From Bugula neritina (lineage: Eukaryota > Bryozoa > Gymnolaemata > Cheilostomatida > Bugulidae), in the NCBI GenBank assembly GCA_964035545.1, contig OZ037766.1:14251222-14315221 (forward strand): 64,000 nt of DNA, written 5' to 3'. The notes beneath the pieces were generated by a model, which made no database searches, was not told the DNA's origin, and was given only the letters and a program-made list of their open reading frames with translations. A program made the translations under genes and the position numbers. Below, one piece after another: positions 51,001-63,207 of this stretch (positions are counted from its first letter, which is position 1; the number at the start of each line of letters is the position of its first letter).

Positions 51001-54000
51001 ATAAAATGACGCTTTGTCTATAAAACTGCCATAAAAAGCAAGAGCACTGGACATATAACAAAACAAAATGTCATGAAAACAAAAAAGGTCTAGATTATAA
51101 TTCAAACATATGTGATAAATAGTTTGAGGATTTACGGGATCACTTGAAAACATTAAACCAGTTTCTAACTTTACTACACTTACTTTACTATACTTACTTT
51201 ACTATACTTACTTCACTATACTAACTTCACTATACTTACTTTACTATACTTACTTTACTATACTTACTTTACTATACTTACTTTACTATACTTACTTTAC
51301 TATACTTACTTTACTATACTTACTTTACTATACTTACTTCACTATACTAACTTTACTATACTTACTTTACTATACTTACTTTACTATACTTACTTTACTA
51401 TACTTACTTTACTATACTTACTTTACTCACTTACTTTACTATACTTACTTTACTCACTTACTTTACTATACTTACTTTACTCACTTACTTTACTATACTT
51501 ACTTTACTCACTTACTTTACTATACTTACTTTACTCACTTACTTTACTATACTTACTTTGAGTGCGACTAAATCACTATTGAGACTGTGACCAATTAAAA
51601 CTGTGTCCTCCTGAAACATGTTCAGAAGTATGGCCTGCACTTCCTTCAGTGATGTGTCCACATCCTCAAAATTCTCTGGTGTCAGACCACTGAACCTACA
51701 CAAAAGTCACATCACACAGTCACAACATGCTAAATTAGTCACATCACACAGTTACAACATGCTACATTAGTCACATCACACAGTCACAACATGCTACATT
51801 AGTCACATTACACAGTCACAACATGCTACATTAGTCACATTACACAGTCACAACATGCTACATTAGTCACATCACACAGTCACAACATGCTACATTAGTC
51901 ACATTACACAGTCACAACATGCTACATTAGTCACATCACACAGTCACAACATGCTACATTAGTCACAGTGCACAGTCACATTGGTCAGTGACAGCATATC
52001 ACAGTACACAGTCACAAAAGTCACATCACATGGTCACAACATGTTACATCACAGCGTGGTACATTGCAGTCACATTACACAGTCACTGTGTATAAATTTA
52101 ATATGATGGAGATGCATGTAGTTTCACAGTTGCAACATATAAATGCACTTATAGCATCAGACAAAATAAACTTTTGAAAAGTTGTAACCCATTAAACAGG
52201 TGTCTTGGAGAGGACAACTCTAATAATCACTAGCATTATCAGGAATTTTTCAACAGTTGAGAAATTGCACTCTCCATAATTAGAGATGCTGCTGTAATCA
52301 TATTTAGCTGACCTATTTATTAAATGCACAAGAAGAAATATTTTGATACAAGTTTGCAGAAAATTTGTGGTCATCACCCAAATAACTCTTACCTAGTGTT
52401 ATAGTCTATAATCTCGCTGCTGGGTTTTATAACTGAGTCTAGCACCACTGAGAGCTTATCATTGATTACAGTAATTCGAGCTACTTCAATACCTTTCATA
52501 GTGTAGACCTACAACATAGTGTTAACCTGGCTGTAGTTCTATTTCATGATGTGCGTGTGGGTGGATGTGTATTGTAATTTATAGCAGGCCCGATCAACGA
52601 GGAAATAAAGAAAGCTGAAAATGCAGATGTCCAACTTCAGCCTATAAGTCACTACAGGTCACTAGTGAACTTAATCAAATAATATAGAACACAACTTTCA
52701 ACATCGTGAAAAACTAATAAACAGGAAATTAAAAAAAATTGTTGAAAAAAATTAGTAGTGGATCTAAAATAATAATGAATTAATGGTGAAAACATGACTA
52801 GACCAGGTAGTAAAATCTGTCAGTTTTCCACCAACTGCTCCACCACTTTTCAACTAAACAACTCACCATCTCACAATCTAAAGCAAATATTCCACAATAA
52901 TCATCTTCATTTTTAGCAAATGTTTTCATATATCCTGTTAAATCTTCAAACTTGTTAGTATCGTGAACATGGCCCACACATATAGTGCAACCTTCTGTTC
53001 CAGGCTTCCCATCGCAGCAGGAAAAATGCATATCTACCGAGCCGTGAACTGCATCAAAATTAATTGCAATGATGAAATACAGATATAGAATACAGGTGTA
53101 ATATGCAGGTATAGAGTACAAGTATGATATGCAGGTATAATATGTAGGTATAGAACATGTGGAGATGCGTACGTAATGCTAAATGAGACTAAAATAAACC
53201 TTATATACTGATAATTCTTAATAGTCACAACTGACTAGCAAGCAACAAGCTGCCTAATCAATTGACCATTTCAGGAAAAGAAGAGTTTGAAATTATGATC
53301 AGAATGAGAATATGCAGTGCAGTGATTTACAGTTTTGTGCGATTGTTTAGTTATATACACAACTGCATAGTATTACGGTATACAGCTAGTATTCCCATCA
53401 GATCTGCCAGTATGAAAGTAGCACAAACTAACCTCGCTTTTGAAAAGCTTTACCCCAATGATAAATACATTCTTCCTTTTTTATATACTCTCCATTTTCC
53501 CTCAACCCAAAATTTTTTCCACACCTGCGGCAAGTTCTAATGTTATCTACAATCATAAATTAAATTAAAAAGACAATTTTTTTTAACTTTTATTTGGTCA
53601 ATAGCATATATGTGAAATGTATTCAATTCAATACCGTATTCAACCATTCAAAGCAGGCTTGACACTGCAGTATTAAGTCATCAAACAATATTTAGCATTG
53701 GTGTGGCAGATACTTTCATCTGACAATGCTACTTATAATAAACAAAACCCATTCTACTCCTTTATAGTCACCGACATATTTTAATAAGCTGGACAAGGCA
53801 ATCACATATGATCTACAACAATCTAATCATCACAAAACACTAACTAATTACAATAATTATACTATAATTATTGATACTCACTCTTGATTTGCGGCAGCTT
53901 ATCGTAATGAGACCATTTAATGATTGCATGACCGGGTTTAGTTGAATCAGCTCGAGGGAATCCGTGTTCAACCAACTGAGCTTCAGTGAGAATGTACGAC

Positions 54001-57000
54001 CTCAACTTCTTGAACAAGAGATCACCTGAACAGAATGTTTATCCATGGTACTAAATACAATCTACTATGCTACTAGAGACAAAGGCGATAAAAGACTGGG
54101 GCATTTCATACTGCTTTACAATATTTAAGTTGTTAGCAAAATCATATGACAGAGAATTACCACCTTGCACATTTTATAAAATAACACTTAAATTTTTAGA
54201 CATTTGGCTAGTTAATTGAGATATTAGAAAAACTATAGCGAACTTTATCATTTACACTGAAATGCATGCATGTAATAAAATGCTAGTATATCATATTAGA
54301 GTTCAATAAATATGAATAAAAAATTTTACTTTACTAAGTACCTTTCCACTGTGAATAAACTTGTTAAAATACATGCAATAATTCGGCCATGTTTCTCCTT
54401 ACCAAATATATTACTCATTGTATTAGACTATGCATTAAACTCCTACTAACCACACATTTCTTCTTTAGTAGCAATGTTTGATGTTCGTCTTTTCAAGCCA
54501 ACTGTGAAACTACTAGCTGCTTTACCAGAAATAACCTCTTCATGTGATACCTGCAACATAAAAAGTTATTGCCTATCCTTGAAGTCATAGAAAAAACTAC
54601 TTAATTTGAACATAGAAAAGAAACTGACTGATGATAGAAGAGTACATATAAAACAAGCAGCGATCAGTGAAGCTTGGCTCTCTAGTCAATAGTTACTGTA
54701 ATACCAGAGTTCTGAAATCAAATTTAAAATAATCAACAAATGAAAACTGTTGATATGTACTAAATTTAGATATATTATTATATTATACCTTTAGTGAAGG
54801 TTTAGTAGAGCCGGTTGAGCCAACTTCATCTCTGATCTTCCTGATTACATTAGCCATAACATTGATATAGATCACCCTGCTGGTGGATCTGGCACAGGCA
54901 GCCTCTTCTTCAGACTTGGCCTGAAATAAGCCACCCACAGGTTTGTATTCCACTACACATTTCATCCATAAAAAATGGTGACTATCCAATAGCAAATATT
55001 TTTAAGAAAATGAAACAAAATGCATGGTAAAAACAGGTAAAATAAAGACAGCTGACATTCAAATTGACCAATATGAGACCACAAACAAAACTAAATATTC
55101 ATCAGGTACAAAGCTTTAAGTTATTAGATGAAAACAACCTCAACATACTAAACTCAAGTGTACTAACCCGGCTAAAAGCCTCACTTTCGTCAGAGTAGAG
55201 TTTCAAACACTCATCCACCAACATGTCAAGTTTTTGTTGCCGAACACCAACAGCTACCTTGCTCTTGCTTGCGGGAGATATACGTGGTCGAGCTAAAGAC
55301 TTCTTAGCTGTCTATAATTCAATATACAAATTATTGTACGTTACCTATTTATACATTTTAAAAGTGCTTTATACTAGTGTTTCTCACCTGTCACCGCTTT
55401 GTCCTGTACAGGTAGCCATGTTATACTAGTGGAATAAAAATAATGTTATTTCAGCAAAACCCATCACAAATAATCCCATACATTTGTTAATTAAACAACT
55501 GTGTAGACTTCCTGCAAACTTGACTCTCATAATAAACATACATATACCTTACTGGTGTACATGATAAAAAGACATACTATAGATTTGGTTTGATGAGCAA
55601 CTCTCCCTTGACCTTTATAAGTCCTTGAAACTGTAGCATTGGGTGTGTTGTTATAATCTGGTTTAGCACCATTGGATGGTAAGCTTGTGGATGATGACTT
55701 TTCCAGCTGGGATCAAAAAGATACTGTATTATTAAATTAGCATTTACAATTTAAATACAATTTCAACTGTACCACATAAACAAAGACAGTGCTTTCAACA
55801 TTTTAGATTAAATACCAACCAACATGAAACAGTGTTTATAACTTATTAATGGTTTGATATATAAATACAATTGTCATTCAAATTACCAACTAGCATCAAT
55901 CAATATCATAACTTTGATAAAACTAATCGTTGAACAGTGTAGCAACTCACACGCTGTCGCTCTAGTTCGGCCTGCTTCAACTTTTCATATCTTTCATGTA
56001 GAACTTGCTGGGCGCTAGATACTGCTCTTCGCTTCTTAACAGGATGTCTAGCATAATCCTAAATTTATAGCACATACTCATACATTACGCCACCTACATG
56101 CATGTCTTTGTTAACACCCTAGCTGCTAGCATATGTTAAAACCTGGCCTTTAGTTATAAAAAGTACACACATAAAGATCATGTTACAAATTATTAAATAG
56201 ACCCACACGTGCTCGTGAACGCACACCACGAACTCCCGAGCACGCTAACTCATCATATCAACATCAGCAGATAAAACATGCAGCAGATACATTTGCTGCT
56301 TACCTCTGCTCCCTCTCGAGCTTGTCTCTTTCGCGAGGCTTCTGGCGTGCTGACATCAACAACCTGTAATAAATTTCTTACTGAACATTCTCCTGCTCAG
56401 AATCACAGACAAACAAGGAACCTCATTGTATATGCGAAACTTCACAAAAACACAGAGCATATTTATTGAAAATATAATAATAGCTCAGCTGTGTATATCT
56501 AAATATTTTACACAAATAGCATATAACACTTTCATGTGCCTCCTTTATTAATAATAATACTCATTGAGGAATTAACTAATAAATGACTATGGAAGGTTTG
56601 TTTTCACACTAATAAAAATACTCAATACTGCTGATCATGTATCATGTGACCTTGCAGTTAAGTGAGTCCACACAAATTATTACCAAACACACAAAAAGAC
56701 TGCAACATAGTAATATAGAACCCAATACATACCTTAGTTTTCTTGCTTTGAGCACCACTCATAGCTTCAGGTGTGTGCTGAAACATCGCAAACAACTCTT
56801 TACACTGATCGGAGTCACCCTCACTTGAAACAATAATGGGATGACTTTTCTTAGTTTTCACAGCTTCTTTAACTGCAGAACCACTCTTTAATTTTTCACT
56901 AGACTTTAATTGCACTTCCGGAGTAGCATCACTGCTAACTTTTGGAGGTGTTTTATCTAAATCAGGTAGTTGCAACAAATATGTATCTTCATCACTCGAG

Positions 57001-58966
57001 CTTGAACCACCAGTTAAATCTATAAATGATGATCTCGAGTTGGTATTGGACACTGTGGGTGTCTGATTCTCTGTCCTGGAGGTAGTTGGTGATGAGACTT
57101 CTTCGATGACCTCATCATCAGAAGCTTCGCCAAACATATCCAAAAACTCTTCATACACAACTTTAGTGACCCGGTGTTTTGAACTAGCTGCTTGTTCCTT
57201 TTCCTCATTTGTTCTCTTTTCTGAATTATCTACTACTACTTGCTCTTCACACTTAGGTTCTGTCTGACTATCAACAGCATGATTTGAAAGACTTTCACTG
57301 TCGGTCTTCGCAAATAACGGTGAACTGGTTTCAATGTCATCAGATGGAGCCAGCTTGGTGACATCCTGAAATAATTGAAGAAGCCAAAATGTGACGAAAC
57401 TGTGCGTAGTTGTTTATACAACGTAAATTGAAAACAGACATTTGATAAAAAAAACCATCTTATGCAGTCTGACAAAAGTATACTTACCAACGAGATCTCT
57501 TCATCAGTTGGAGTGATTGCACTTTTATCATCTTTTAGATTTGTCGAACTTGGACTTGAAACCTCTGATTCAAACTGACCAATGACTTGAAACTCAGCAT
57601 TGATCACTGCATCTACAGCAGCTGCCTGAAAGTCGAAACAATGTATATATGATCGGCATATTTTATAGTTCTTTGTGTTCAATTGTTATAAATAAATAAT
57701 GGAGTATTATTTTCTACAAATTTAAATATAAGTTGTCCATCAGCTATAAGTAGATAGAGTTTTAAATATTGCAAAAAACATCATTGATAAAACCAAAAAA
57801 TCATTCTAGCCCAAAGTGGTTAAGCTTAGCCTGAGATATTAGAAAACTACAAAATTGCTACAGAATACAATTACGCGAATAACAGTCATACGCAGCCTAT
57901 CCTGTATCAATATAATATAATAATCATTGTGATGGTGCAGAGTTGCAAGGGAGTGAAACTAACTTGAGCAGAATCTTTAGTGTCAATATCATCAGGAGCA
58001 GCAGAGGCAGCGTGGATTTTATTGAGTTCTGATATAGGAGTAGGTTTATAGACAAGAGTAGATGGTCCAGTTGGAAAGGGAGCATGTTGGTAGTGTGGCT
58101 TAGGTAATGTAGCTGATCTATATGCTGAAGATTTTGGTTTGGAGTAAGGGACGTACTTGCTATCAGTCCCTGAAGCTGTACTAGCATCTATGGCTACAGC
58201 ACAAACATGATACGGTACTGGCTTTCAAGTATATTCATGCATATCATTCATAACTCAATAGCAAACCTGCCAGTTGAGTGGCTGTATTGATACTTTTATA
58301 TATAGAACTCACGCAGGTTTACAGTCACCATCACTGCGAAAAACCCCTGATGAAAAGGACTTTTTAAAGCGGGTTAAGGATTTATTCAGATGTGGGCACA
58401 GGAGCAGTTATGACTGGATGCTCTTCCTAACATCACCAATGGCCTTTATTGAGGCTCGAACCTATGACTTCGTGCTTACTAAGCCAAACGCTCTAGCCCC
58501 TAGAGTACGGCTGCTCCCTATTGATACTTTTATATTATATGTCTTCAAGTTTATATAATTAGGGGTATTAAAAATAGAAAACAATCATTTGTTCAATTAC
58601 ACAGAAATCATGTGAGATCAGTAATTATCAATAAATGGGAGGGGTTACAACTTTACCATAAAACAATCACAATGAACTTGGTAAATACATGTTGGATAAA
58701 AAATATTAGAGCGTCCAGTGCACTTTTAAGCATTGCAAACAGATGATTATACTACTAAAGCTTGAATTAATTCCATTAAAAGAATTCTTACTTACATGAA
58801 CAATGTGGTGTTAACTTTTTACTGCTATATGCTGCTGGTGTGCCATGTCTATCATTAATACTATACTTCTGATGTTTAAAATGACAATTTGGTCTATTAC
58901 ATGTAGATTCATTATAAAAAGGGCACTGCAGACTTTTGAAATAACCTGATGTAGGAAACATTTCAC
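45038..58966 (-). CDS. REXO1: RNA exonuclease 1 homolog (REXO1), complete
   Basis: DEDDh-family 3'-5' RNA exonuclease, nuclear, known in vertebrates as an elongin A-binding protein. Seventeen exons: 58966-58796 (ATG at 58961), 58193-57964, 57625-57488, 57365-56733, 56363-56304, 56058-55951, 55706-55578, 55311-55168, 54920-54789, 54550-54451, 54025-53882, 53546-53433, 53048-52867, 52508-52393, 51695-51557, 50849-50726, 45129-45038. They sum to exactly 917 codons including TAA (916 aa; human REXO1 is about 1,220). The N-terminus has a CCCH-like motif ([18 protein letters not shown]). The middle is acidic and disordered. Exons 8-11 match the conserved REXO1 block ([24 protein letters not shown]). 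Exon 12 has a zinc motif (CRRCGKNF...CIYHWG). Catalytic motifs are LDCEM (Exo I), GHSLNSDL (Exo II) and [10 protein letters not shown] (Exo III), so it should be active. The last intron (5.6 kb) holds a DNA transposon with two genes. Exon 7 has a second possible donor downstream. Confidence 0.96.
45172..45175. repeat. TTAA target-site duplication, left
   Basis: TTAA directly abuts the left inverted repeat of the transposon and matches the TTAA at 50081-50084. Confidence 0.85.
45176..45315 (+). repeat. Left terminal inverted repeat
   Basis: Outer 59 bp (TGACACACTTTACTTATATA part) and inner block from 45277 (TTTTATAACAAGTTTAGTGC) match the right end in inverted form at the same distances from the tip. 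Weaker similarity, including an ACGTATTACGCCG-like word, continues to about 45360. Confidence 0.92.
45930..47155 (+). pseudogene. THAP-domain protein gene with premature stop, inside the transposon
   Basis: Three exons in phase, 204 codons plus stop: 45930-46183, 46664-46822, 46954-47155. The N-terminus is a C2CH THAP zinc finger, a sequence-specific DNA-binding domain used by P-element and Kolobok-type transposases and by host regulators. Visible marks are CEAAMC (C-x4-C), FKWP, CFQHF (C-x2-H) and the closing AVPTI. The codon at 46056-46058 is TAG exactly where the family has its near-invariant tryptophan (TGG). The frame is otherwise fully open with good splice signals, so the break looks recent. 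After the THAP domain comes a basic, Lys-rich tail ([13 protein letters not shown]) with no catalytic domain. Start chosen at the first ATG of the open frame; a second in-frame ATG follows 12 bp later. A sequencing error or readthrough cannot be excluded. Confidence 0.85.
46220..46600. repeat. Cryptically simple DNA in THAP gene intron 1
   Basis: Irregular mixtures of AGTATTAC-, GATACTGGTAATGG- and ATGAGTATGATAC-like words with no fixed period fill most of this intron. The same texture fills intron 1 of the P2X7-ballast gene. Confidence 0.6.
47890..49622 (-). CDS. P2X7 C-terminal 'ballast' domain protein, inside the transposon
   Basis: Three exons in phase, about 211 aa: 49622-49428, 48414-48207, 48113-47890. 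The N-terminus is acidic ([12 protein letters not shown]-like) and holds GYQFEP. The rest matches the cytoplasmic zinc/nucleotide-binding domain at the C-terminus of vertebrate P2X7 receptors: WCTCHRC, SVCCRD, CITQHPG, then [11 protein letters not shown] and [16 protein letters not shown]. The Cys/His set that binds zinc in P2X7 appears present. No P2X transmembrane segments are seen, so this is a free-standing ballast-domain protein, a type known in many invertebrates. It converges on the THAP gene and starts about 460 bp from the right end of the element. No disrupting stop is seen. Its role, such as helping transposition or being a cargo, is unknown. Confidence 0.86.
48850..49390. repeat. 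Cryptically simple DNA in ballast-gene intron 1
   Basis: Irregular TATTAGTATTACGG-like and AATTATCATTATTA-like words. Non-coding. Confidence 0.6.
49941..50080 (-). repeat. Right terminal inverted repeat
   Basis: Inverted partner of 45176-45315. It ends GTCAGGAATTCT before TTAA. The inner block (GGACATGCATGCACTAAAAT region, 49941-49979) sits at the same 101-bp offset from the tip as on the left. Confidence 0.92.
50081..50084. repeat. TTAA target-site duplication, right
   Basis: Matches the TTAA at 45172-45175. Confidence 0.85.
51166..51556 (-). repeat. Minisatellite made of splice-donor units
   Basis: Repeats of ACTTTACTATACTT (plus strand), with shorter ACTCACTT variants. Read on the REXO1 strand it is GTAAGTATAGTAAA repeated, so the true donor of exon 15 (AAA|GTAAGT at 51556) is the first of about 26 copies of GTAAGT. 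Confidence 0.95.
51703..51985. repeat. 32-bp minisatellite
   Basis: About eight copies of a 32-bp unit containing AGTCACATCACACAGTCACA, with diverged remnants to about 52085. It lies just upstream (on the gene strand) of the REXO1 exon 15 acceptor. Units abut without unique spacers. Confidence 0.95.
58302..58518 (-). mobile_element. tRNA-derived SINE in REXO1 intron 1
   Basis: A 217-bp insertion flanked by perfect 17-bp direct repeats TATTGATACTTTTATAT at 58285-58301 and 58519-58535. Its head (minus strand from 58518) is tRNA-like, GGGAGCAGCCGTACTC..., with a pol III B box GGTTCGAGCCTC. Its body contains GACTGGATGCTCTTCC, close to the tail motif shared by several SINE families mobilised by RTE-type LINEs. 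Confidence 0.85.
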
Positions 58967-59599
58967 CTACAAGTAAATTTGCAAGTGTGATATTATAAAA
59001 TAGTTATGTGAAAAGCTAATAAACTATCCGATGACTTAGTAAAGAGCCATGCTGTCCAAGGCATAAATTATCAATAGGACTGCTTAAAACTACACAACCT
59101 ATAAAACTAGGAAATAAAATCTCAAATGAATAAGTATGATGAGCACTGTTCACTATTTGGTATTATTATTATTCATATAAATAACAATATATGTGCAGTT
59201 GCCTTTCCAAAAATTTGTAGCAACATAATTGTAGAAGCATTTCCATTTTCAGTAGCATATACAAACAACATAAAACATGAATGGAAAAAATCTTAATCAT
59301 GCCAACTAGATACCACACCTTTAGCATAACAAGCGTCAAAGAGTTGCAGTAGAGACATTATCTTTTCTGAACACTCAGTTACATAATGAATGTATTCTAC
59401 ATGACTCTATGCTTGTAGCCTTGTACCATACCATATTTTAAACATAGTATTGACCTTCTGCAACATTAATATCACTATATAGGCATCTACAGGTTATGCA
59501 TTAATCATGTTAGCCATTGCACTTATTCTTTAACAGCTAGAAAGAGAGCCAAGAGGAGTTTACTCTTACCATATAATATGCACTCACCATTACACCATG

Positions 59600-60560
59600 A
59601 CTACGATCATCATCATGACCATGACCATGTCGATAGATATTACTATAAGTATAACTATTAGACTTACTTTTACTTTTAGTGTCATATGCTCATACTCATA
59701 TTTATATAGATTATCATTCCAATTTTCATTAGTACATCTATGTGGATATTATAATTAACATTTTAATTCATTATCACATAATCAAGATTAGTTTGAATAT
59801 GAATATCACAGAATATGCATATATATATTTATGTTAGTAGTATCACATTGAGTCTACCGTCTCTACGTCTTAGTATGAGTATCAGCATGACAATCAGTAT
59901 GAGTATGAGTATCAATAAGCTATCACTATGAGTATGACTAAAGCCACATAGTTAGAGTTATAGATCTACTTACACTTATAGTGAATGCGGCTGAAAATAT
60001 ATAGTAATACTAATAGTGTTATGGCAATCATGTTCATGTTGATAATGATTAATGACTGTCATTGATTTTAATAATATGGCAAGCACAATATAAATACCAT
60101 TGAGTTTGACATCCTCGTCATGACTTTATTTATTGTGAGTGTGAGTATGAGTATCATTTAATGATTTATTACTATTAGTCATCATTCATCATCAGTATTA
60201 GAATTAGTATGAAGATGAGTATCACTCACAGTTATACCCACAGTATGAGTATCATTCACATTGTCATAGTCATAATCATAATGATAATCAGTGATTATCA
60301 GTATGAGTATTCAGTATGAGTATCAGTGTCACCATCATGATCAACTGAAATGATTATGAATATCAAATTCAATTACAATATAAATATCAACATCATTATC
60401 AATAATAATTAAAATGTTGATGTTATAAATATATGAATATCAATATGATAGTGTATCATGTAATTGTATGATAATGATGTATCATTGTCGATTGACATTA
60501 TCATTATGATTATGATTATCATAATCCTTATCCTTTTCATTATCATTATGATTATCGTGT
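59600..60560. repeat. Cryptically simple ATGAGTATC-rich DNA
   Basis: Many scrambled copies of AGTATGAGTATCA, ATTATCATTATGATTATC and related words. It behaves as slippage-derived DNA without a fixed unit. Confidence 0.75.
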
Positions 60561-60759
60561 ATCGGTGTAACTGTATGTAAGATATTACTATTAAGAATTG
60601 TCATACTAAATTTCCTATTTTATAACAGAAATAATTATGACTCGGTATATAATTTTCTTAAACGAATTTCCATTCAGGTTTTGAAGGACAGTATAATTTT
60701 TAGTTGAGCATAGTGATAATAGTAATACTTATACTATAAAATCTGATTGTTATGAAGTA

Positions 60760-61226
60760 CAGTGTGGTATATTAAGAGTGTTGCCATTAGCAAATCTTAC
60801 GGAATCATATGGGCGCCATTATGCCGAGATTGGTACCGCGAGTTTATATAAGTTATAAGGGAAAAATTTTGCCACTTTTGTTATTTTATTTTTTTTCTAT
60901 TTTATGTGTACATTTTTTTTTAATTTTTTTTATTGGTAAAGTTTTTAAACACATTTTTAATGCACATAAAATTAAAAGAAAAATTAAAACTCAATCATGC
61001 ACATAAATACAAAGCTATAAAGTTCAAGCTTCGCTGTGATTTTAATGTGAATATGAATTGAATAATGCTTGCAATAACCATTATACACAAAATACGTTAC
61101 AGTTGCTATAAATGTAAGACTAGTTAATTGGATGCAAATAAGCACGGTAATACTACTTAATTTATGCTATTTTTGAATTTTGTAGTAAATATTTGGCATG
61201 TATATATATATATATATATATATATA

Positions 61227-61262
<36 letters not shown>

Positions 61263-62361
61263 ATATTATTATATATATATAATATATAATATTATTATAT
61301 GTATATATATATATTATATATAATATCATTATATATATATATAATGTATATAATTTAATATATAATATAATAATATATTATATATGATATTATTATATAT
61401 ATAATATATATATATTATATTATATAATATATTAATGCATAATATATTATTATAATATATATATATCATATATAATATAATATATAATATAATAATATAT
61501 TATACATGATATTATATATATATAATATATATATAATATAATATATAATATAATAATATATAATATATTATTAAAAAAATATATATATATTATATATAAC
61601 ATTATTATACTTGTATAATATATATATATAATATAATATAATATATAATATATAATAATATATAATATATTATTATAATATATATATATATATATTATAA
61701 ATAATATAATATAATAATATATTTTATATGATATTATATATATATAATATATATAATATATATATAATATAATATATAATATAATAATATATTATATTAT
61801 TATATTATATAATATATTATTATAATATATATATATTATATATAATATTATTATACTTATATAATATATATAATATAACAATATATAACATAAAAATATA
61901 TAATATATTATTATAATATATATATATATATAATACATGCCGAATATTTACTACAAATTTCAAAAATAGCATAAATTAAATAGTATCACCGTGCCTATTT
62001 GCATCCAATTTACTAGTCTTACATTTATAGCAACTGTAACATATTTTGTGTAAAATGGTTATTGCAAGCATTATTCAATTCATATTCACATTGTAATCAC
62101 AGCGAAGCTTAAACTTTATAGCTTTGTATTTACGTGCATGATTAAGTTTTAATTTTTTTTAAAATTTTATATGTATTGAAAATATGTTTAAAAACTTTAC
62201 CAATAAACAAAACTAAAAAAAATGGACACATAATATAAAAAAAAAATAAAATCACAAAAGTGGCAAAATTTTTCCTTTATAACTTATATAAACTTGCGGT
62301 ACCATTAGCGACATAATGATTTTTCATGGTTTAAAGTCAACACTCTTAATATACCACACTG
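60760..62361. mobile_element. hAT-like foldback (long-TIR) element
   Basis: Ends CAGTGTGGTATATTAAGAGT and its exact inverse, flanked by an 8-bp direct repeat ATGAAGTA (60752-60759 and 62362-62369). CAG...CTG ends with an 8-bp duplication are typical of the hAT superfamily. Arms of about 440 bp (60760-61200) and 425 bp (61936-62361) are inverted copies of each other around an AT-dinucleotide core. No transposase, so non-autonomous. Confidence 0.9.
61195..61935. repeat. (TA)n-rich core of the foldback element
   Basis: About 740 bp almost entirely of A and T in TA, TATTAT and TAATAT units, forming the loop between the two arms. Confidence 0.95.
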
Positions 62362-62994
62362 ATGAAGTACTATTGTACATGTAATATAAATGTTACTCGC
62401 TACAAATCAATGATTTTTTTGATGGCCAATGACCGTTGCTTTACTAATTATAGTTACCTTGTCGGAAAACTCATATTTATTGCGATTTAAATGATTGTCT
62501 CATAATAGTGATCTCTACCATAGTTGCCCGATTAGATATCCTGTTCATTTATGAAACGATGTTAGGGCAGCTAATTCCAATTAATACTTTCACCATATCA
62601 CGTTGTGAATGGCAGCTTCAACTTTTAGGATTTTATTCCCACTCCATGAATATGCTTCAGCTTATTTATGCCTTGTGATGTCACAACTCACGTTATAGTT
62701 TATATTAGGGTACCCGATAATACGTAACTTTAATGTTAAGACACAAACTTGAGTCAAAAATGAGGATATATTATCAAGGACAGATGAGCAGTCTGTTTGA
62801 AAAGAATTCAACTTATTGGTCAACATGGTAAACAAAGAATTTGTCACAGATTTCTGTTGTCCCAGTAATTTTATTAACACAACTATAATTGAATACCATC
62901 TTTCAATTCACATTGAAGTCCTGCTAAAACATTATTTTAAATACTATTTCCAGAAAAAAAAGAGAGTGAGGTTTCATGAATAGAAAGCTAAAAG

Positions 62995-63207
62995 TTATTT
63001 CTGTAGCTTGTTGACCATCTCTTCTTTAGTTATTAGATGTGTAGATTTCTTGACAAGATTCATCAAATCCTGTATGTTTCTTGACCAGTCATCTAGTATG
63101 TCATTTGGGTTCTTTCTGCTAGCAAACTGTATGATACCATTCAATCTGTTGATCTTAGCAGAGACGGTTTTCTTGACCACCAACTTTGATAGGAACTCTT
63201 CGGTTTC
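62995..63207 (-). CDS. PSMD12: 26S proteasome non-ATPase subunit 12 (Rpn5), last coding exon
   Basis: PSMD12/Rpn5 is a PCI-domain subunit of the proteasome lid. This exon (70 codons plus TAA at 62997-62995) encodes the C-terminal helices: FLSKLVVKKTVSAKINRLNG, then ILDDWSRNIQDLMNLV and THLITKEEMVNKLQK. Family members end nearly identically (LNDWS, LMSLV, THLIAKEEM), so the assignment is strong. The acceptor is at 63208-63209. The upstream exons lie beyond the right edge, since no further exon was recognised at 63208-64000. Confidence 0.93.
   Translation of the reverse strand, partial: ETEEFLSKLVVKKTVSAKINRLNGIIQFASRKNPNDILDDWSRNIQDLMNLVKKSTHLITKEEMVNKLQK

Larger units (their letters stand above)
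58967..62994. other. Intergenic region between REXO1 and PSMD12
   Basis: REXO1 5' flank, cryptically simple DNA at 59600-60560, the hAT-like element at 60760-62361, and the PSMD12 3' UTR with a minus-strand AATAAA near 62632-62637. The 5' UTR exon and promoter of REXO1 were not located. No other gene seen. Confidence 0.65.

Noticed and set aside
51703-51985. CRISPR-like regular repeats
   Set aside because: The 32-bp units abut directly with no unique spacers and lie in a eukaryotic intron; this is a minisatellite.
60809-61006. 65-codon plus-strand frame
   Set aside because: It lies in the left arm of the foldback element and is mostly poly-T derived hydrophobic codons.
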